DNA from: G963667675 sp965197565
GTDB lineage: Bacteria; Chloroflexota; Dehalococcoidia; Lucifugimonadales; UBA3495
Assembly: GCA_965197565.1 (NCBI GenBank)
Contig: CBDANK010000002.1
Span: 124,001 to 188,000 of the forward strand
DNA: 64,000 bases
Direction of reading: 5' to 3'
Part shown: positions 50,439 through 59,561 of the stretch, piece by piece
Layout: the number at the start of each line of letters is the position of its first letter
Numbering within the stretch: position 1 is the first letter of the stretch
The notes under the pieces: generated by a model
Told to the model about the DNA's origin: nothing
Database searches by the model: none
The model's input: the letters and a program-made list of their open reading frames with translations, nothing else
Made by a program: the position numbers and the translations under genes

Positions 50439-51279
50439 AGTATATTTCATTGGGGGCGGACCCGGCGACCCCGAGCTTCTGACCCTCAAGGCAAAGAGGA
50501 CCATCGAGTCCGCCGACGTGGTGATCTATGCCGACTCTCTGGTGCACCCGTCGATAGCGGGATTTGCCAGGGCCGGTGCGGAAGTCCACGGCAGTAAGGG
50601 CCTCACCCTGGCTCAAATCATGGGCCTGACGGTTGAGGCCGTAAACCAGGGAAAAACAGTGGCCCGAGTCCAGAGCGGGGACCCCTCGATCTATGGGGCA
50701 ATCCTAGAGCAGATGCGGGTCTTGGAAAAGGAAGACATCGAGTATGAGATCATCCCTGGGGTGAGCTCAGTCTTCGCCGCCGCCGCCCTGCTCAAGGCCG
50801 AGCTTACGGTGCCGGAATTATCCCAGACGGTCATATTGACCCGTGCCGAAGGCCGGATTTCCATGCCTCCCCGGGAGCAATTGCGGGACCTAGCGGCCCA
50901 CGGCTGCACCCTGGTGATCTTCTTGAGCATCACTCGAACATTTCGGATAGTCAGGGAGTTGCGGTCCGCAGGCTACGCTAAGGAGACGCCGGTGGCCGTG
51001 GTCTACCGGGTGGGCTGGCCCGACCAAAAAGTAATCCGGGGTACGCTTGCCGACATCGTCGCCAAAGTAAGAGAAGCGAAAATCACACTCCAAGCATTGA
51101 TCATGGTAGGTCCTGCCTTGGACCCATCCCTGCGCACGCCGCGTCCAGCCGAAGAGACGCCGGCCGTTTCTCATTTATACTCGGAAAGGTACACCCACCT
51201 CTACCGGCGGTCTCGCGCTAGGGCCGCATCCAGAGCCGCAAGGGAAAGCGGCAACCCCTCCGCCAAGGACAGTCCGTGA
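50419..51279 (+). CDS. cbiF: Cobalt-precorrin-4 C11-methyltransferase CbiF
   Basis: CbiF methylates C11. The 286-residue protein begins VYFIGGGPGDPELLTLKAKR, and carries VARVQSGDPSIYGAILEQM and YEIIPGVSSVFAAAALL, all hallmark CbiF/CobM features. The C-terminal AKITLQALIMVGPAL precedes a 50-residue basic tail with repeated Arg, Ala and Ser that exceeds the usual family end. Its start lies inside the cbiL 3' end, and its own stop overlaps cbiG. Confidence 0.93.
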   Translation: MAKTKGKVYFIGGGPGDPELLTLKAKRTIESADVVIYADSLVHPSIAGFARAGAEVHGSKGLTLAQIMGLTVEAVNQGKTVARVQSGDPSIYGAILEQMRVLEKEDIEYEIIPGVSSVFAAAALLKAELTVPELSQTVILTRAEGRISMPPREQLRDLAAHGCTLVIFLSITRTFRIVRELRSAGYAKETPVAVVYRVGWPDQKVIRGTLADIVAKVREAKITLQALIMVGPALDPSLRTPRPAEETPAVSHLYSERYTHLYRRSRARAASRAARESGNPSAKDSP

Positions 51280-52496
51280 CCTCGACGGCAGTTATTGCTA
51301 TCTCCCGCCGCGGCTCAGGTCTGGCTCGCAAGTTGGCCTCCTTGCTGGGGGGTGAAGTGACACTGTATCTGGAGCGCCGTTTCCACCAGGAAAGGGAGGG
51401 AGCACTAGCCTACCAACTCCCGGTCGCTCCTTTGCTGCAACGGCTTTTTCTCGAGTACCGTCAACTGGTGCTGTTCATGCCGGTGGGCGCCGCAATGCGG
51501 CTTCTAGCGCCTTGCCTTAAGGACAAGTACGCCGACCCTGCCGTGGTGTGCGTGGACGACGCCGGACTATTCGCTGTAAGCCTGCTTTCGGGGCATCTGG
51601 GAGGGGCCGACCGTTTGGCTCAAGAAGTGGCCCTTGCTCTTGACGCTATGCCGGTAATCACGTCGGCCTCCCACGTTACTGAAACCCTGGCGGTGGACTT
51701 GTTGGGCCGCGAGTTCGGCTGGGAGATAGATGCCAAGCTAGGGGCGGTGACCCAGGCCAGCGCTGCCATGGTGAACGGCGAGCCGGTGGGAATCCTCCAA
51801 GAGGCCGGGGAACGGGAGTGGTGGCCCGCCGACTGCCGACTGCCTGCAAACGTGACCTTATACCCATCTCCGGGTGCGCTTATAGCAGCCAATTGGGCGG
51901 CCGCCTTGATTATCACCGATAGGCAGACGCTCATAGCCGGTGATGACCTCCGCGGTGGAGTCCTCCGGGAAGACCGCCCGGTGGTCTATTTCCATCCCAA
52001 GACCTTGGTGGCGGGAATGGGATGCCGCCGGGGCGTGTCCGTGGAAGAACTGGCGGAGTTACTGTCAGAAACACTGGAGTCCCACAACCTGGCGCACCAC
52101 AGTCTCCGGTGCATCGCCACCGCAGAACTGAAGCGAGATGAGCCGGGCATTCAAGAGCTGGCGGATCGATACGGCGTGCCGGTGCTGTATTACAACGCCG
52201 ACGAACTGAATTCAGTATTTGAAGAAAGCAATCCCTCTTCACCCTCCTCAAATAAAGACGGAACAGGCCGAACTCATGCAATAAAGAAAGGCGAGGCACC
52301 AACACCCCGCCCCCGAGTGCGCCAGTTACTGGGAATGTGGGGTGTATCCGAACCCGCCGCTTTGCTGGCCGCCGGAAGCGACCAGTTGCTGGTCCCCCGG
52401 ATCAAGACGGGCCGCGCTACTATAGCCGTCGCCAGAGTAGTCTTCACTGGAAATCAACCAAGTTTTGCCGCAGCGCCACGGAGACCGCAGAGCTAA
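51276..52496 (+). CDS. cbiG: Cobalt-precorrin-5A hydrolase CbiG
   Basis: CbiG opens the delta-lactone and releases acetaldehyde in the anaerobic pathway. The 406-residue protein has the N-terminal FMPVGAAMRLLAP with VCVDDAGLFAVSLLSGHLGG, the centre with ITSASHVTETLAVDLLGRE and a C-terminal domain with KTLVAGMGCRRGVS. An unusual stretch with repeated Ser, Pro and Asn (residues near 315-350) precedes the family C-terminus VSEPAALLAAG. GTG 51276 overlaps the cbiF stop by four bases. Confidence 0.92.
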   Translation: MTSTAVIAISRRGSGLARKLASLLGGEVTLYLERRFHQEREGALAYQLPVAPLLQRLFLEYRQLVLFMPVGAAMRLLAPCLKDKYADPAVVCVDDAGLFAVSLLSGHLGGADRLAQEVALALDAMPVITSASHVTETLAVDLLGREFGWEIDAKLGAVTQASAAMVNGEPVGILQEAGEREWWPADCRLPANVTLYPSPGALIAANWAAALIITDRQTLIAGDDLRGGVLREDRPVVYFHPKTLVAGMGCRRGVSVEELAELLSETLESHNLAHHSLRCIATAELKRDEPGIQELADRYGVPVLYYNADELNSVFEESNPSSPSSNKDGTGRTHAIKKGEAPTPRPRVRQLLGMWGVSEPAALLAAGSDQLLVPRIKTGRATIAVARVVFTGNQPSFAAAPRRPQS

Positions 52497-52547
52497 CTAA
52501 AGCTAAAGACTGGTCCTCTAATTCCTCCGTGGCGAATGAGGAGCCCG

Positions 52548-53339
52548 ATGGCTGGTGGTAAGGGGAAGCTGTACTTGGTGGGACTGGGTCCCGGTTCCTT
52601 GGACCATCTGACGGCGGAAGCCCTCACCGCTTTGCAGCAAGCCGACACGGTAATCGGTTACGGGCCTTACGTGGAACAAGTAGCGCCCTTGCTGCAGGGA
52701 AAGGAACTGGTGACCATGGCACTGGGCCAAGAGTTGCAACGAGCGGCCAAGTCGGTGGATTTCGCCCTCGCCGGCCGTTGTGTTGCCTTGGTCTCATCGG
52801 GAGATGCCGGAATTTATGGAATGGCCGGCCCCCTATTTCGGGTCCTGGCCGACCGCGGCTGGGACGGCAAGCTGCCGCCGGTGGAGATAATACCGGGGGT
52901 CTCCGCCATGCAAGCGGCTGCGGCGCTGCTGGGCGCTCCATTGATGCAGGACTTCTGCGCCATCAGCCTCAGCGACTTGCTCACTCCTTGGGAGACGATA
53001 CAGCGACGCATAGAAGCAGCCACCCAGGCTGATTTCGTCATCGCTCTATACAATCCTAAAAGCCGTCGGAGAAACTGGCAGTTGCTGGAAGCCCGCCGGA
53101 TTATGCTGGAGCACCGGTCCAAGGCTACGCCGGTGGGCATTGTGCGCGACGCCTATCGCCCGAGCCAGGAAGTAACGGTCACCAACCTGGACCGCTTGGA
53201 GGAGTATGCGGGGCGCATCGACATGGTGACGATTGTGGTGGTGGGCAACTCAACCTCCTACGTCCACCAAGGATATGTGGTGACGTCCAGAGGGTACGAA
53301 GGAAAAGAAGCCGGTAGTCTGGCTGATCCCCAGGCGTAG
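52548..53339 (+). CDS. cbiH: Cobalt-precorrin-3 C17-methyltransferase CbiH
   Basis: CbiH adds the C17 methyl with ring contraction. The 263-residue protein has KLYLVGLGPGSLDHLTAEA, a middle VALVSSGDAGIYGMAGPLF and VEIIPGVSAMQAAAALLGAP, then FVIALYNPKSRRRNWQL, all typical CbiH/CobJ sequences. ATG 52548 follows GAGGAG directly; ATG 52536 is in frame but has no ribosome binding site. It ends the visible cobalamin operon. Confidence 0.93.
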   Translation: MAGGKGKLYLVGLGPGSLDHLTAEALTALQQADTVIGYGPYVEQVAPLLQGKELVTMALGQELQRAAKSVDFALAGRCVALVSSGDAGIYGMAGPLFRVLADRGWDGKLPPVEIIPGVSAMQAAAALLGAPLMQDFCAISLSDLLTPWETIQRRIEAATQADFVIALYNPKSRRRNWQLLEARRIMLEHRSKATPVGIVRDAYRPSQEVTVTNLDRLEEYAGRIDMVTIVVVGNSTSYVHQGYVVTSRGYEGKEAGSLADPQA

Positions 53340-53422
53340 GCGTTTTGTGTTAGACAGGACGCCCTGGAACAAAGGCCGGCGCTTGAAGGCCCCAGTGGAA
53401 GCGCCGGAGCCGGCAGGGTTAG

Positions 53423-54340
53423 TCAGGTTGCCGGCTGGCTGTTCCGGCCCAATCCGGGCTGGGCCGCCACGTGCTGCTGGTCGGCGTGGTATGAGCTGCG
53501 GACCAAAGGCCCGGCGGCAACGTGCTTAAAGCCTATCGCTTTCCCCGCTTCCGCCAGGTCCGCGAATTCATCCGGGTGATAAAAGCGGTCAATGGGAAGG
53601 TGCTTCGCCGAAGGGCGCAAGTATTGGCCGATGGTTAGCAGGTCGCAGTCCACCCGGCGCAGGTCTCTCATCGTCTCCAACACTTCTTGGGTGGTTTCCC
53701 CCATGCCCACTATAATCCCGGACTTGGTGACAGTATTGGCATGAAATTCCTTGGCCTTGGCCAGCAGCTCCAACGACAATTGATAGTCGCCTTTGGGCCT
53801 GACCTTGGGGAAAATGCGCTGGGTGGACTCGATGTTGTGGTTGAGCACCTCCGGCCGGGCGTCAATAACCTTTTTCAGGGCCGTCCAGGAACCGGCAAAA
53901 TCGGGAATCAGGACTTCCACTTTGCAACCAGGGGCCCGCTCCCGGATTTTCTTGATGCAAGAAGCGAAGATAAACGCGCCTCCGTCGACCAAGTCGTCGC
54001 GGTTAACCGAGGTTATTACACAGTACCTTAACCCCATGGTGTGTACTGTGTCGGCCAGCCGGCCGGGTTCCTGAAGGTCAATGCCGGCGGGGCGGCCGGT
54101 GGTGACGGCGCAGTAATGACAGCGGCGGGTGCAAATGGAACCCAGGATCATGAATGTGGCGGTGCCCAATCCCCAACATTCACCTATGTTGGGGCAATGA
54201 GCTTCCTCGCATACCGTGTGGAGTTGGCTCCCCCGCATGATTTGTTTGAGCTCCAGATAACGGGGGTTGCCGGGAGCCGGCACCTTGAGCCACTCGGGCA
54301 GCCTGGGTCTGGCGGCCATCCGGTTTGTATTTCCCGCCAT
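53423..54340 (-). CDS. lipA: Lipoyl synthase LipA
   Basis: LipA inserts two sulphurs into octanoyl-lysine using radical SAM chemistry and an auxiliary Fe-S cluster. The auxiliary CX4CX5C is C44, C49 and C55 in CEEAHCPNIGEC, the SAM cluster CX3CX2C is C70, C74 and C77 in CTRRCHYC, and the C-terminal RSSY motif is present. The 305-residue length fits. It is the last gene of a minus-strand cluster tyrA-aroA-gmk-lipA. No lipB is visible here. Confidence 0.95.
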   Translation of the reverse strand: MAGNTNRMAARPRLPEWLKVPAPGNPRYLELKQIMRGSQLHTVCEEAHCPNIGECWGLGTATFMILGSICTRRCHYCAVTTGRPAGIDLQEPGRLADTVHTMGLRYCVITSVNRDDLVDGGAFIFASCIKKIRERAPGCKVEVLIPDFAGSWTALKKVIDARPEVLNHNIESTQRIFPKVRPKGDYQLSLELLAKAKEFHANTVTKSGIIVGMGETTQEVLETMRDLRRVDCDLLTIGQYLRPSAKHLPIDRFYHPDEFADLAEAGKAIGFKHVAAGPLVRSSYHADQQHVAAQPGLGRNSQPAT

Positions 54341-54436
54341 ACTTTCTCCTAAAGTCGCCAGAAGTCCACTGTCAGTCCTGTAATTCGCCCAGTATTGAAC
54401 ACCGGCAACTCGCTTTCACTTGCCGGTTGCCGCTAA

Positions 54437-55057
54437 TTAAATTAGCCGGACCCGGCGAGGGACGACCCTGCGCTTTTCAGCCGCAATGATAGCATCTATG
54501 TCCCTGATAGTCTGGTCCAAGCGGCCGTCGTTGTTGACCACGCAGTAGTCAAACTCGCCCACCCGCTCCAGTTCCCGCCGGGCCGTTTGCAGGCGCAGTT
54601 CCATCTCGGTGGAGCTTTCGGTCATGCGTTGCGCCAGCCGTTTTTTTAGCTCATCAAAGTTGGCGGGCGCCATGAATACCGACACCGTCTGGGGCGCCGC
54701 TTTACGCACCGTCTCCGCCCCTTGCACATCCACCTTCAGGATCACATCCTTTCCGGCCTCAAAACCGTATTGCACCTGGCTGCGGGGCACCCCATACCAT
54801 CGATGATAAACCTTGGCGCACTCAAGGAATTGTTCGCGGTCCTTCATTTCGAGGAACGCGTCGTTGTCCAGAAAAATATAGTCCACACCGTCTCGCTCGC
54901 CGGGCCGTCGAGCACGTGTTGTGGCGGTGACCGCGAAATGCCAGGGGCGGTCCAACTCCTTGAGCTTGGCCAACGCTGCGTCTTTGCCCACTCCCGAAGG
55001 TCCGGACAGCACCACCAGCAGCGGCGGGGCCGGCTCGATTTTCCAGTCAGACAGCAA
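54437..55057 (-). CDS. gmk: Guanylate kinase
   Basis: Gmk phosphorylates GMP to GDP. The 206-residue protein has the P-loop LSGPSGVGKDAAL, the GMP-binding TATTRARRPGERDGVDY and the LID segment LAQRMTESSTEMELRL. Its start ATG 55057 lies 14 bases after the aroA stop on the same strand, suggesting cotranscription. The P-loop has Asp after Lys rather than the usual Gly/Ser, a small departure unlikely to prevent activity. Confidence 0.93.
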   Translation of the reverse strand: MLSDWKIEPAPPLLVVLSGPSGVGKDAALAKLKELDRPWHFAVTATTRARRPGERDGVDYIFLDNDAFLEMKDREQFLECAKVYHRWYGVPRSQVQYGFEAGKDVILKVDVQGAETVRKAAPQTVSVFMAPANFDELKKRLAQRMTESSTEMELRLQTARRELERVGEFDYCVVNNDGRLDQTIRDIDAIIAAEKRRVVPRRVRLI

Positions 55058-55071
55058 CTATAACCGGTCCA

Positions 55072-56376
55072 TCACTCAGATTGAGCATTGCCACAAAGCC
55101 GGGCTAGGTGTTGCCAGAAGTCCGGATAAGATACTGAGGCGGCGGCGCCGCCGTAAATCGTCGTCTCGCCTTGGGCCAGCAAACCGGCGACAGCCAAGGC
55201 CAAGGCCAAGCGGTGGTCACCGTGGCTCTGACAAGCGGCGCCCTGCAACCAGCCCGTGCCTTGAATCACCATACCATCCTGCCGGGCTTCTATTTTAGCC
55301 CCCAAGCCCTTGAGTTGACACACCGTAGTTTCGATACGGTCAGACTCCTTTACCCGGAGCTCCTCAGCGTCGCGGACCACCGTGACGCCTTCGGCGAAGC
55401 AAGCGGCCACCGCCAGCACCGGCAGCTCGTCAATGATCCGGGGTATGATGTCTCCTCCGATCTCAATCCCCTTAAGCTGGCCTGACTCCACCAACAGATC
55501 AGCCACCGGCTCTCCACCCACCGTACGCTCTTGCAGCAACCGCAAGCTAGTCCCGGCCCCCATGGCCCGCAACGCCTCTATGATCCCCATTCGGCTGGGA
55601 TTGATGCCGACATTGCGCACAATGATGCGTGCATTGGGATGGCATAGACCGGCCACCAGCCAGAAAGCGGCAGAACTGATGTCCCCGGGAACGGCAATAT
55701 CCACGGCCCGCAGCCGGCCGGGCCGCAGCAGCAGACTCAACCCATCGACTTCCACAGGAGCTCCCATGGCGGCGAGCATCCGCTCTGTGTGGTCCCGGGA
55801 TTTAGCTGGCTGGTGCAGTATGGTTTCGCTGTCGGCGGAAAGCCCGGCCAGCATAATGCTGGACTTCACCTGGGCGCTGGCAACAGGCATGGTGTATTCG
55901 ATGCCCCGAAGCTCACCTCCCCTGATGGTCAGCGGGGCCAGCGTGTCATTGTTGCGCCCCATTATTTGAGCACCCATATTCTTAAGAGGCTGTACTATTC
56001 TTCCCATGGGACGGGACCGCAAGGAATCATCGCCGGTCAACACCGAGGTAAAGGGCTGGGCGGCTAGAAGCCCGGACAAAAGCCGCATGGAAGTGCCGCT
56101 GTTGCCGGCGTCCAAAACATCCTGCGGCTCTTGCAGCCCGTGGTCGATGCCGTACACCACCACAGAGCCCGCCTCCTCACCAGGTTCGATGCGGGCGCCC
56201 ATTGCTTTCAAGCAGCGCATGGTGGAAAGGACATCTTCTCCAGCGGAAAGGCCGGTAAGTCTTGCCTCACCGAGGGCAATGGAGTTCAATAGCAGAGCGC
56301 GATGCGAGACGGACTTGTCCCCTGGTACGGAGATAGCGCCCTCTAAGAGGCTGGGGCGACTCACCGTTTGACGCAA
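55072..56376 (-). CDS. aroA: 3-phosphoshikimate 1-carboxyvinyltransferase (EPSP synthase)
   Basis: AroA transfers enolpyruvyl from PEP to shikimate 3-phosphate. The 434-residue protein carries GDKSVSHRALLLNS near the N-terminus, DAGNSGTSMRLLSG, the middle SAQVKSSIMLAGL and RVKESDRIETTV near the C-terminus, all class-defining. The usual family N-terminus MRQTVSRPSLLEGAISVPGD is intact. It lies 27 bases after tyrA on the minus strand, linking the shikimate and tyrosine branches. Confidence 0.95.
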   Translation of the reverse strand: MRQTVSRPSLLEGAISVPGDKSVSHRALLLNSIALGEARLTGLSAGEDVLSTMRCLKAMGARIEPGEEAGSVVVYGIDHGLQEPQDVLDAGNSGTSMRLLSGLLAAQPFTSVLTGDDSLRSRPMGRIVQPLKNMGAQIMGRNNDTLAPLTIRGGELRGIEYTMPVASAQVKSSIMLAGLSADSETILHQPAKSRDHTERMLAAMGAPVEVDGLSLLLRPGRLRAVDIAVPGDISSAAFWLVAGLCHPNARIIVRNVGINPSRMGIIEALRAMGAGTSLRLLQERTVGGEPVADLLVESGQLKGIEIGGDIIPRIIDELPVLAVAACFAEGVTVVRDAEELRVKESDRIETTVCQLKGLGAKIEARQDGMVIQGTGWLQGAACQSHGDHRLALALAVAGLLAQGETTIYGGAAASVSYPDFWQHLARLCGNAQSE

Positions 56377-56403
56377 TTCGGCTTACCTGGCCCCGGCAAA
56401 TTG

Positions 56404-57414
56404 CTACTTTTCTTTGCGGGTCTTGGATTGGTTGAACAACCGCTTTCGCGCTTCCATTACCTTACTTCCCATAAGCAACTGGCCCATGCCTTCGGTGAAA
56501 GACGGGATTTCAGGTAGGGCCAACTGGTTTCGGGCCGACCAAGAAACAGTTCCGGCCAGCCATTGGGACCGGGCATCGGATGCTTGTTCGAAGACTTGGT
56601 GGATGGCGTCACCCTTGGGACCTTCCTCGTCCCCCAGTAGCTTGCGCATCTCGTACAGCTCGCGGATGAACGAATCGATCCAAGCCACGATTGGCTCCGG
56701 GTTGGAAACACAAATATCCCTGTGCATTACAGCGTCGCCCGAGGCCAAGCGGGTGACGTCTTTATAGCCAGTGGAGGCCAACTGGGCGATATCTTGCCAA
56801 TTGACGCTCTTGGATGTACAGCCTATCAAGGCCACCGAAAGGAGAAAGGGCAGATGGCTGGCCGCCGCCACAAAGCTATCATGCTCTTCGACCCCAATGA
56901 AATAGGGGACAGCGCCGATGGACTCAGCCAGGTTAGTGATTTCTGAGACTGCCTGCGTCCCGGCGTTGTTGCCGGGAACTATACAGTAGGTCTTGCCGCG
57001 GAACAGGTCGGCATCCGCAGCTTCGGGGCCCGATGCTTCCTTCCCAGCCATCGGATGCCCCCCTACGAAGGCCACCCCTTTGGACAGATACTGCTCAGCC
57101 CATTCCAGCACAACTTTTTTGGAGCTGCCCACGTCGCTAATGATGCATCCCTCGGGCAAATTCGGGCCGATGATCTCCAACAACTCTTGCATTGCCATAA
57201 CCGGAGTGGCCAAAATCACGATGTCCGCTCCCCGGATTCCCAACGCCAGCCGGCTTTCGACTCGGTTAAAGGCATTGCGCTTCTGGGCTCCAGACCGGGC
57301 GTGATAGTCATAGTCCACTCCCACCAACTCCAGGTTCTGGAGACGGGACTGCTTTAAGGCCAGCGCCATCGAAGTACCGATCAGGCCGGTCCCCACTATG
57401 GCTATTTTAGGCAT
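56404..57414 (-). CDS. tyrA: Prephenate/arogenate dehydrogenase TyrA
   Basis: TyrA oxidatively decarboxylates prephenate or arogenate for tyrosine synthesis. The 336-residue protein has the NAD(P) motif AIVGTGLIGTSMALAL, followed by VGVDYDYHARS, then VILATPVMAMQELL and the catalytic His region FVGGHPMAGKEASGPEAA. Cofactor and substrate preference cannot be determined from sequence by eye. It leads the operon tyrA-aroA-gmk-lipA. Confidence 0.93.
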   Translation of the reverse strand: MPKIAIVGTGLIGTSMALALKQSRLQNLELVGVDYDYHARSGAQKRNAFNRVESRLALGIRGADIVILATPVMAMQELLEIIGPNLPEGCIISDVGSSKKVVLEWAEQYLSKGVAFVGGHPMAGKEASGPEAADADLFRGKTYCIVPGNNAGTQAVSEITNLAESIGAVPYFIGVEEHDSFVAAASHLPFLLSVALIGCTSKSVNWQDIAQLASTGYKDVTRLASGDAVMHRDICVSNPEPIVAWIDSFIRELYEMRKLLGDEEGPKGDAIHQVFEQASDARSQWLAGTVSWSARNQLALPEIPSFTEGMGQLLMGSKVMEARKRLFNQSKTRKEK

Positions 57415-57532
57415 TGGTTACCTCCGTAAGTGGGTCGTAAGCCTCTTGCTATCTGTCCCAGCATGGGGCCGGGAGTAGCTCTAAAACTTATCTTACACTA
57501 TCCCAGCCGGGCCGGGAAACCTGGGACGCGGC

Positions 57533-58462
57533 TCAGGGCAGGGCAGCCGCTTGCGCAGCGAACTCCGGCCGGACGATTTTCTCGTAGGGTTGACGTTGAT
57601 TCGCCAACCCGGCATCAATCAAGATATCCTGCAGCCCGTGGTACTCCGGAGGTTCCAAGTTGGGACGGGCAGGCCAGGTTTCCTGCTCCTTGTAGCGCGC
57701 CACCGCCCGAAGAATCAGCTCTTGATCCACATCCGGGAAAAAATTAGCCACCTCTGGGCCCACTGTTGCCGGGTCATTATCCGACAACCACTTTAGGGCC
57801 CGGGCGTAGCCTTGGACGAACCTGCGGGCAAGGTCGGGTTTGCTATCCAGCCAGCGGTTGGTAGCGCAAAAAGAGCTGTAGGCGACGTGTCCGTTCAGCG
57901 GACCCAGGGCCGCCGCCAAGTGGGCCTGTCCAGCAGCAAGCAACTCTTCTGCGGCTGGCTGGCCCAAGTGAATGAAATCCCCTTCGCCTCCAAGGAAGGC
58001 CGCTGTAGCCTGCTCCAGTGATAAGCCCGGCATCAGCTTCAGTTGGGCCGGGTCTACCCCATTGCGCCGTAAAGCGAACTGGAACGAGGCCCAGGGCATT
58101 GGGGAAAATCCCACCGGAATAACTGTAGCGTCCAACAGCGACTCCCACCGGAACTCTTGCTGAGGCTGCCGGCTCAACACGAAAAATCCGTCCCTAGCGT
58201 TGATTTTGGCGAAGTGCGCCGGCACAGTTTCAGCCCCCCAATCACTGGCGATGATTCCACGCATGATCCCGCTTTGAGCGACATCGGCTGCATCTTGGTT
58301 CAAAGCCGCAACAGCGTGGGGGAAAGGCGGCGCGCAGGTGGCGAAGGATACATCCAGTCCTTCCGTATCCAGAAACCCTCCGCCCACTGCCACGTATATC
58401 GGAGTATAAAAGACCGACCGAAAAGACTCCAACAAACGCAAAGGCTGCTTTCCGGCGCTCAC
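57533..58462 (-). CDS. NMT1/THI5-like periplasmic-binding-fold protein without signal
   Basis: This 309-residue protein matches the NMT1/ThiY-SsuA type solute-binding fold: LRLLESFRSVFYTPIYVAV opens it, a DVAQSGIMRGI loop follows, then GEGDFIHLGQPAAEELL and RRFVQGYARAL-like helices. Related proteins bind small sulfonates, thiamine precursors or aromatic acids. No signal peptide or lipobox is seen with the GTG 58462 start (GGAGGT upstream), which suggests a cytoplasmic role or a missing export signal. The partner ABC genes are not adjacent; a hydrolase precedes it. Confidence 0.7.
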   Translation of the reverse strand: MSAGKQPLRLLESFRSVFYTPIYVAVGGGFLDTEGLDVSFATCAPPFPHAVAALNQDAADVAQSGIMRGIIASDWGAETVPAHFAKINARDGFFVLSRQPQQEFRWESLLDATVIPVGFSPMPWASFQFALRRNGVDPAQLKLMPGLSLEQATAAFLGGEGDFIHLGQPAAEELLAAGQAHLAAALGPLNGHVAYSSFCATNRWLDSKPDLARRFVQGYARALKWLSDNDPATVGPEVANFFPDVDQELILRAVARYKEQETWPARPNLEPPEYHGLQDILIDAGLANQRQPYEKIVRPEFAAQAAALP

Positions 58463-58475
58463 TATTCCACCTCCG

Positions 58476-59270
58476 TCAGCCTTCCAAGAATGGGAGCAAT
58501 GCGTCAACGAATGCCTCGGGGTCCTCGATTTGGGGGACGTGGCCCAACCCGGACAACACTGTTTTACTGGCCCGCACAATATTGTTGTGCAAAAGCTCTT
58601 CACCGGAGCGCAATCGGTCCACCTCCCCGTACATCACAAGGGTGGCGGCGGCGCTGATGCGAGGCAAGCGGGACATGATGTCATAGTAAGCCAGAGATTC
58701 GAAGAGCTTGCCGACCCAAAGCCCAGCCTGAGACCGACTCCGGTTGTTGGCCTCCACCCATTCGGGTCTGGGGTCAGCGAAGGTGGTGGCGGCCTTCAGT
58801 TCTTCCAGGGTCCGGGGCTTTGGCAGGCCGCTCTCGTCGTAACCCCCAGAGGCTTCCTGAATCCGTTGAGGCGCGGTGTTGAAATCCCATACCGGGCAGC
58901 CCACCAACACCAGTTTGTCTACCCGCTCGGGGAAACTGGCCGCCGTCTCCGCGGCCAGGACGGCCCCCACCGAGTTCCCCACTATGTGGGCCCGGTGTAT
59001 GTTCAACACCTGGCAGGCATGGTCCAAGGAGAAGGCGTAGTCCGGCAAGTTGAAATGGCGGGAGGGTTTGTCGGATTCGCCGTGACCCAACATATCAAAA
59101 GCGTAGCAGGTGTAGTGATTGCTTAAGGAATCGATCACTGCATGCCAAGCCCAGATGGACATACCCAGGGGGTGCAACATGACCAGGGGGTAGCCCTCAC
59201 CCTGCTTGATAAAGTGAATGTTGCCCTCCGGAGTTGGCACGGAATCGGTGAGGTCGCGGCGCACGAACAT
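58476..59270 (-). CDS. Alpha/beta-fold hydrolase
   Basis: This 264-residue protein has the alpha/beta hydrolase fold: VMLHPLGMSIWAWH for the oxyanion loop, the nucleophile elbow VGNSVGAVLA (Ser), and HVPQIEDPEAF for the catalytic His near the C-terminus. The Asp is probably in EVDRLRSG. Family members cleave esters, lactones or C-C bonds of ring-cleavage products, and none can be favoured. It ends 13 bases before the substrate-binding-like gene, implying a two-gene unit that could hydrolyse the ligand. Confidence 0.85.
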   Translation of the reverse strand: MFVRRDLTDSVPTPEGNIHFIKQGEGYPLVMLHPLGMSIWAWHAVIDSLSNHYTCYAFDMLGHGESDKPSRHFNLPDYAFSLDHACQVLNIHRAHIVGNSVGAVLAAETAASFPERVDKLVLVGCPVWDFNTAPQRIQEASGGYDESGLPKPRTLEELKAATTFADPRPEWVEANNRSRSQAGLWVGKLFESLAYYDIMSRLPRISAAATLVMYGEVDRLRSGEELLHNNIVRASKTVLSGLGHVPQIEDPEAFVDALLPFLEG

Positions 59271-59475
59271 ACTGCCCCCTTGTTAGCTTCCAATGTCTAG
59301 GCTGGGAACTGCGTCCAAAGCTTACCACAGGTTCCTGTGCCGCCATCGTACCGGCAACCCCAACCTGTGTCAATTTCGTGACATTGCTCATAAGAGTTCA
59401 GGCTCGGTGAGGTGCATTGCTGAGGAGTACCGTCATTGACAAGGGCCGCTATGGTACGGCGCCGAACACATTAAG

Positions 59476-59501
59476 TAGGAAGGGAGGCAACCCCCTTCCT
59501 A
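59476..59501. terminator. Hairpin between the transporter operon and the hydrolase
   Basis: TAGGAAGGG-AGG (59476-59487) pairs with CCCCCTTCCTA (59491-59501) around CAA. It ends the proX transcript on the minus strand; the T-run is weak. The rest of 59271-59561 holds no gene I recognise. Confidence 0.45.
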
Positions 59502-59561
59502 TTTACGCTGCTGTCCGGTTTGCCAAGGAGACTATGATATTGAAGCCTGACGTCGGCTAAC

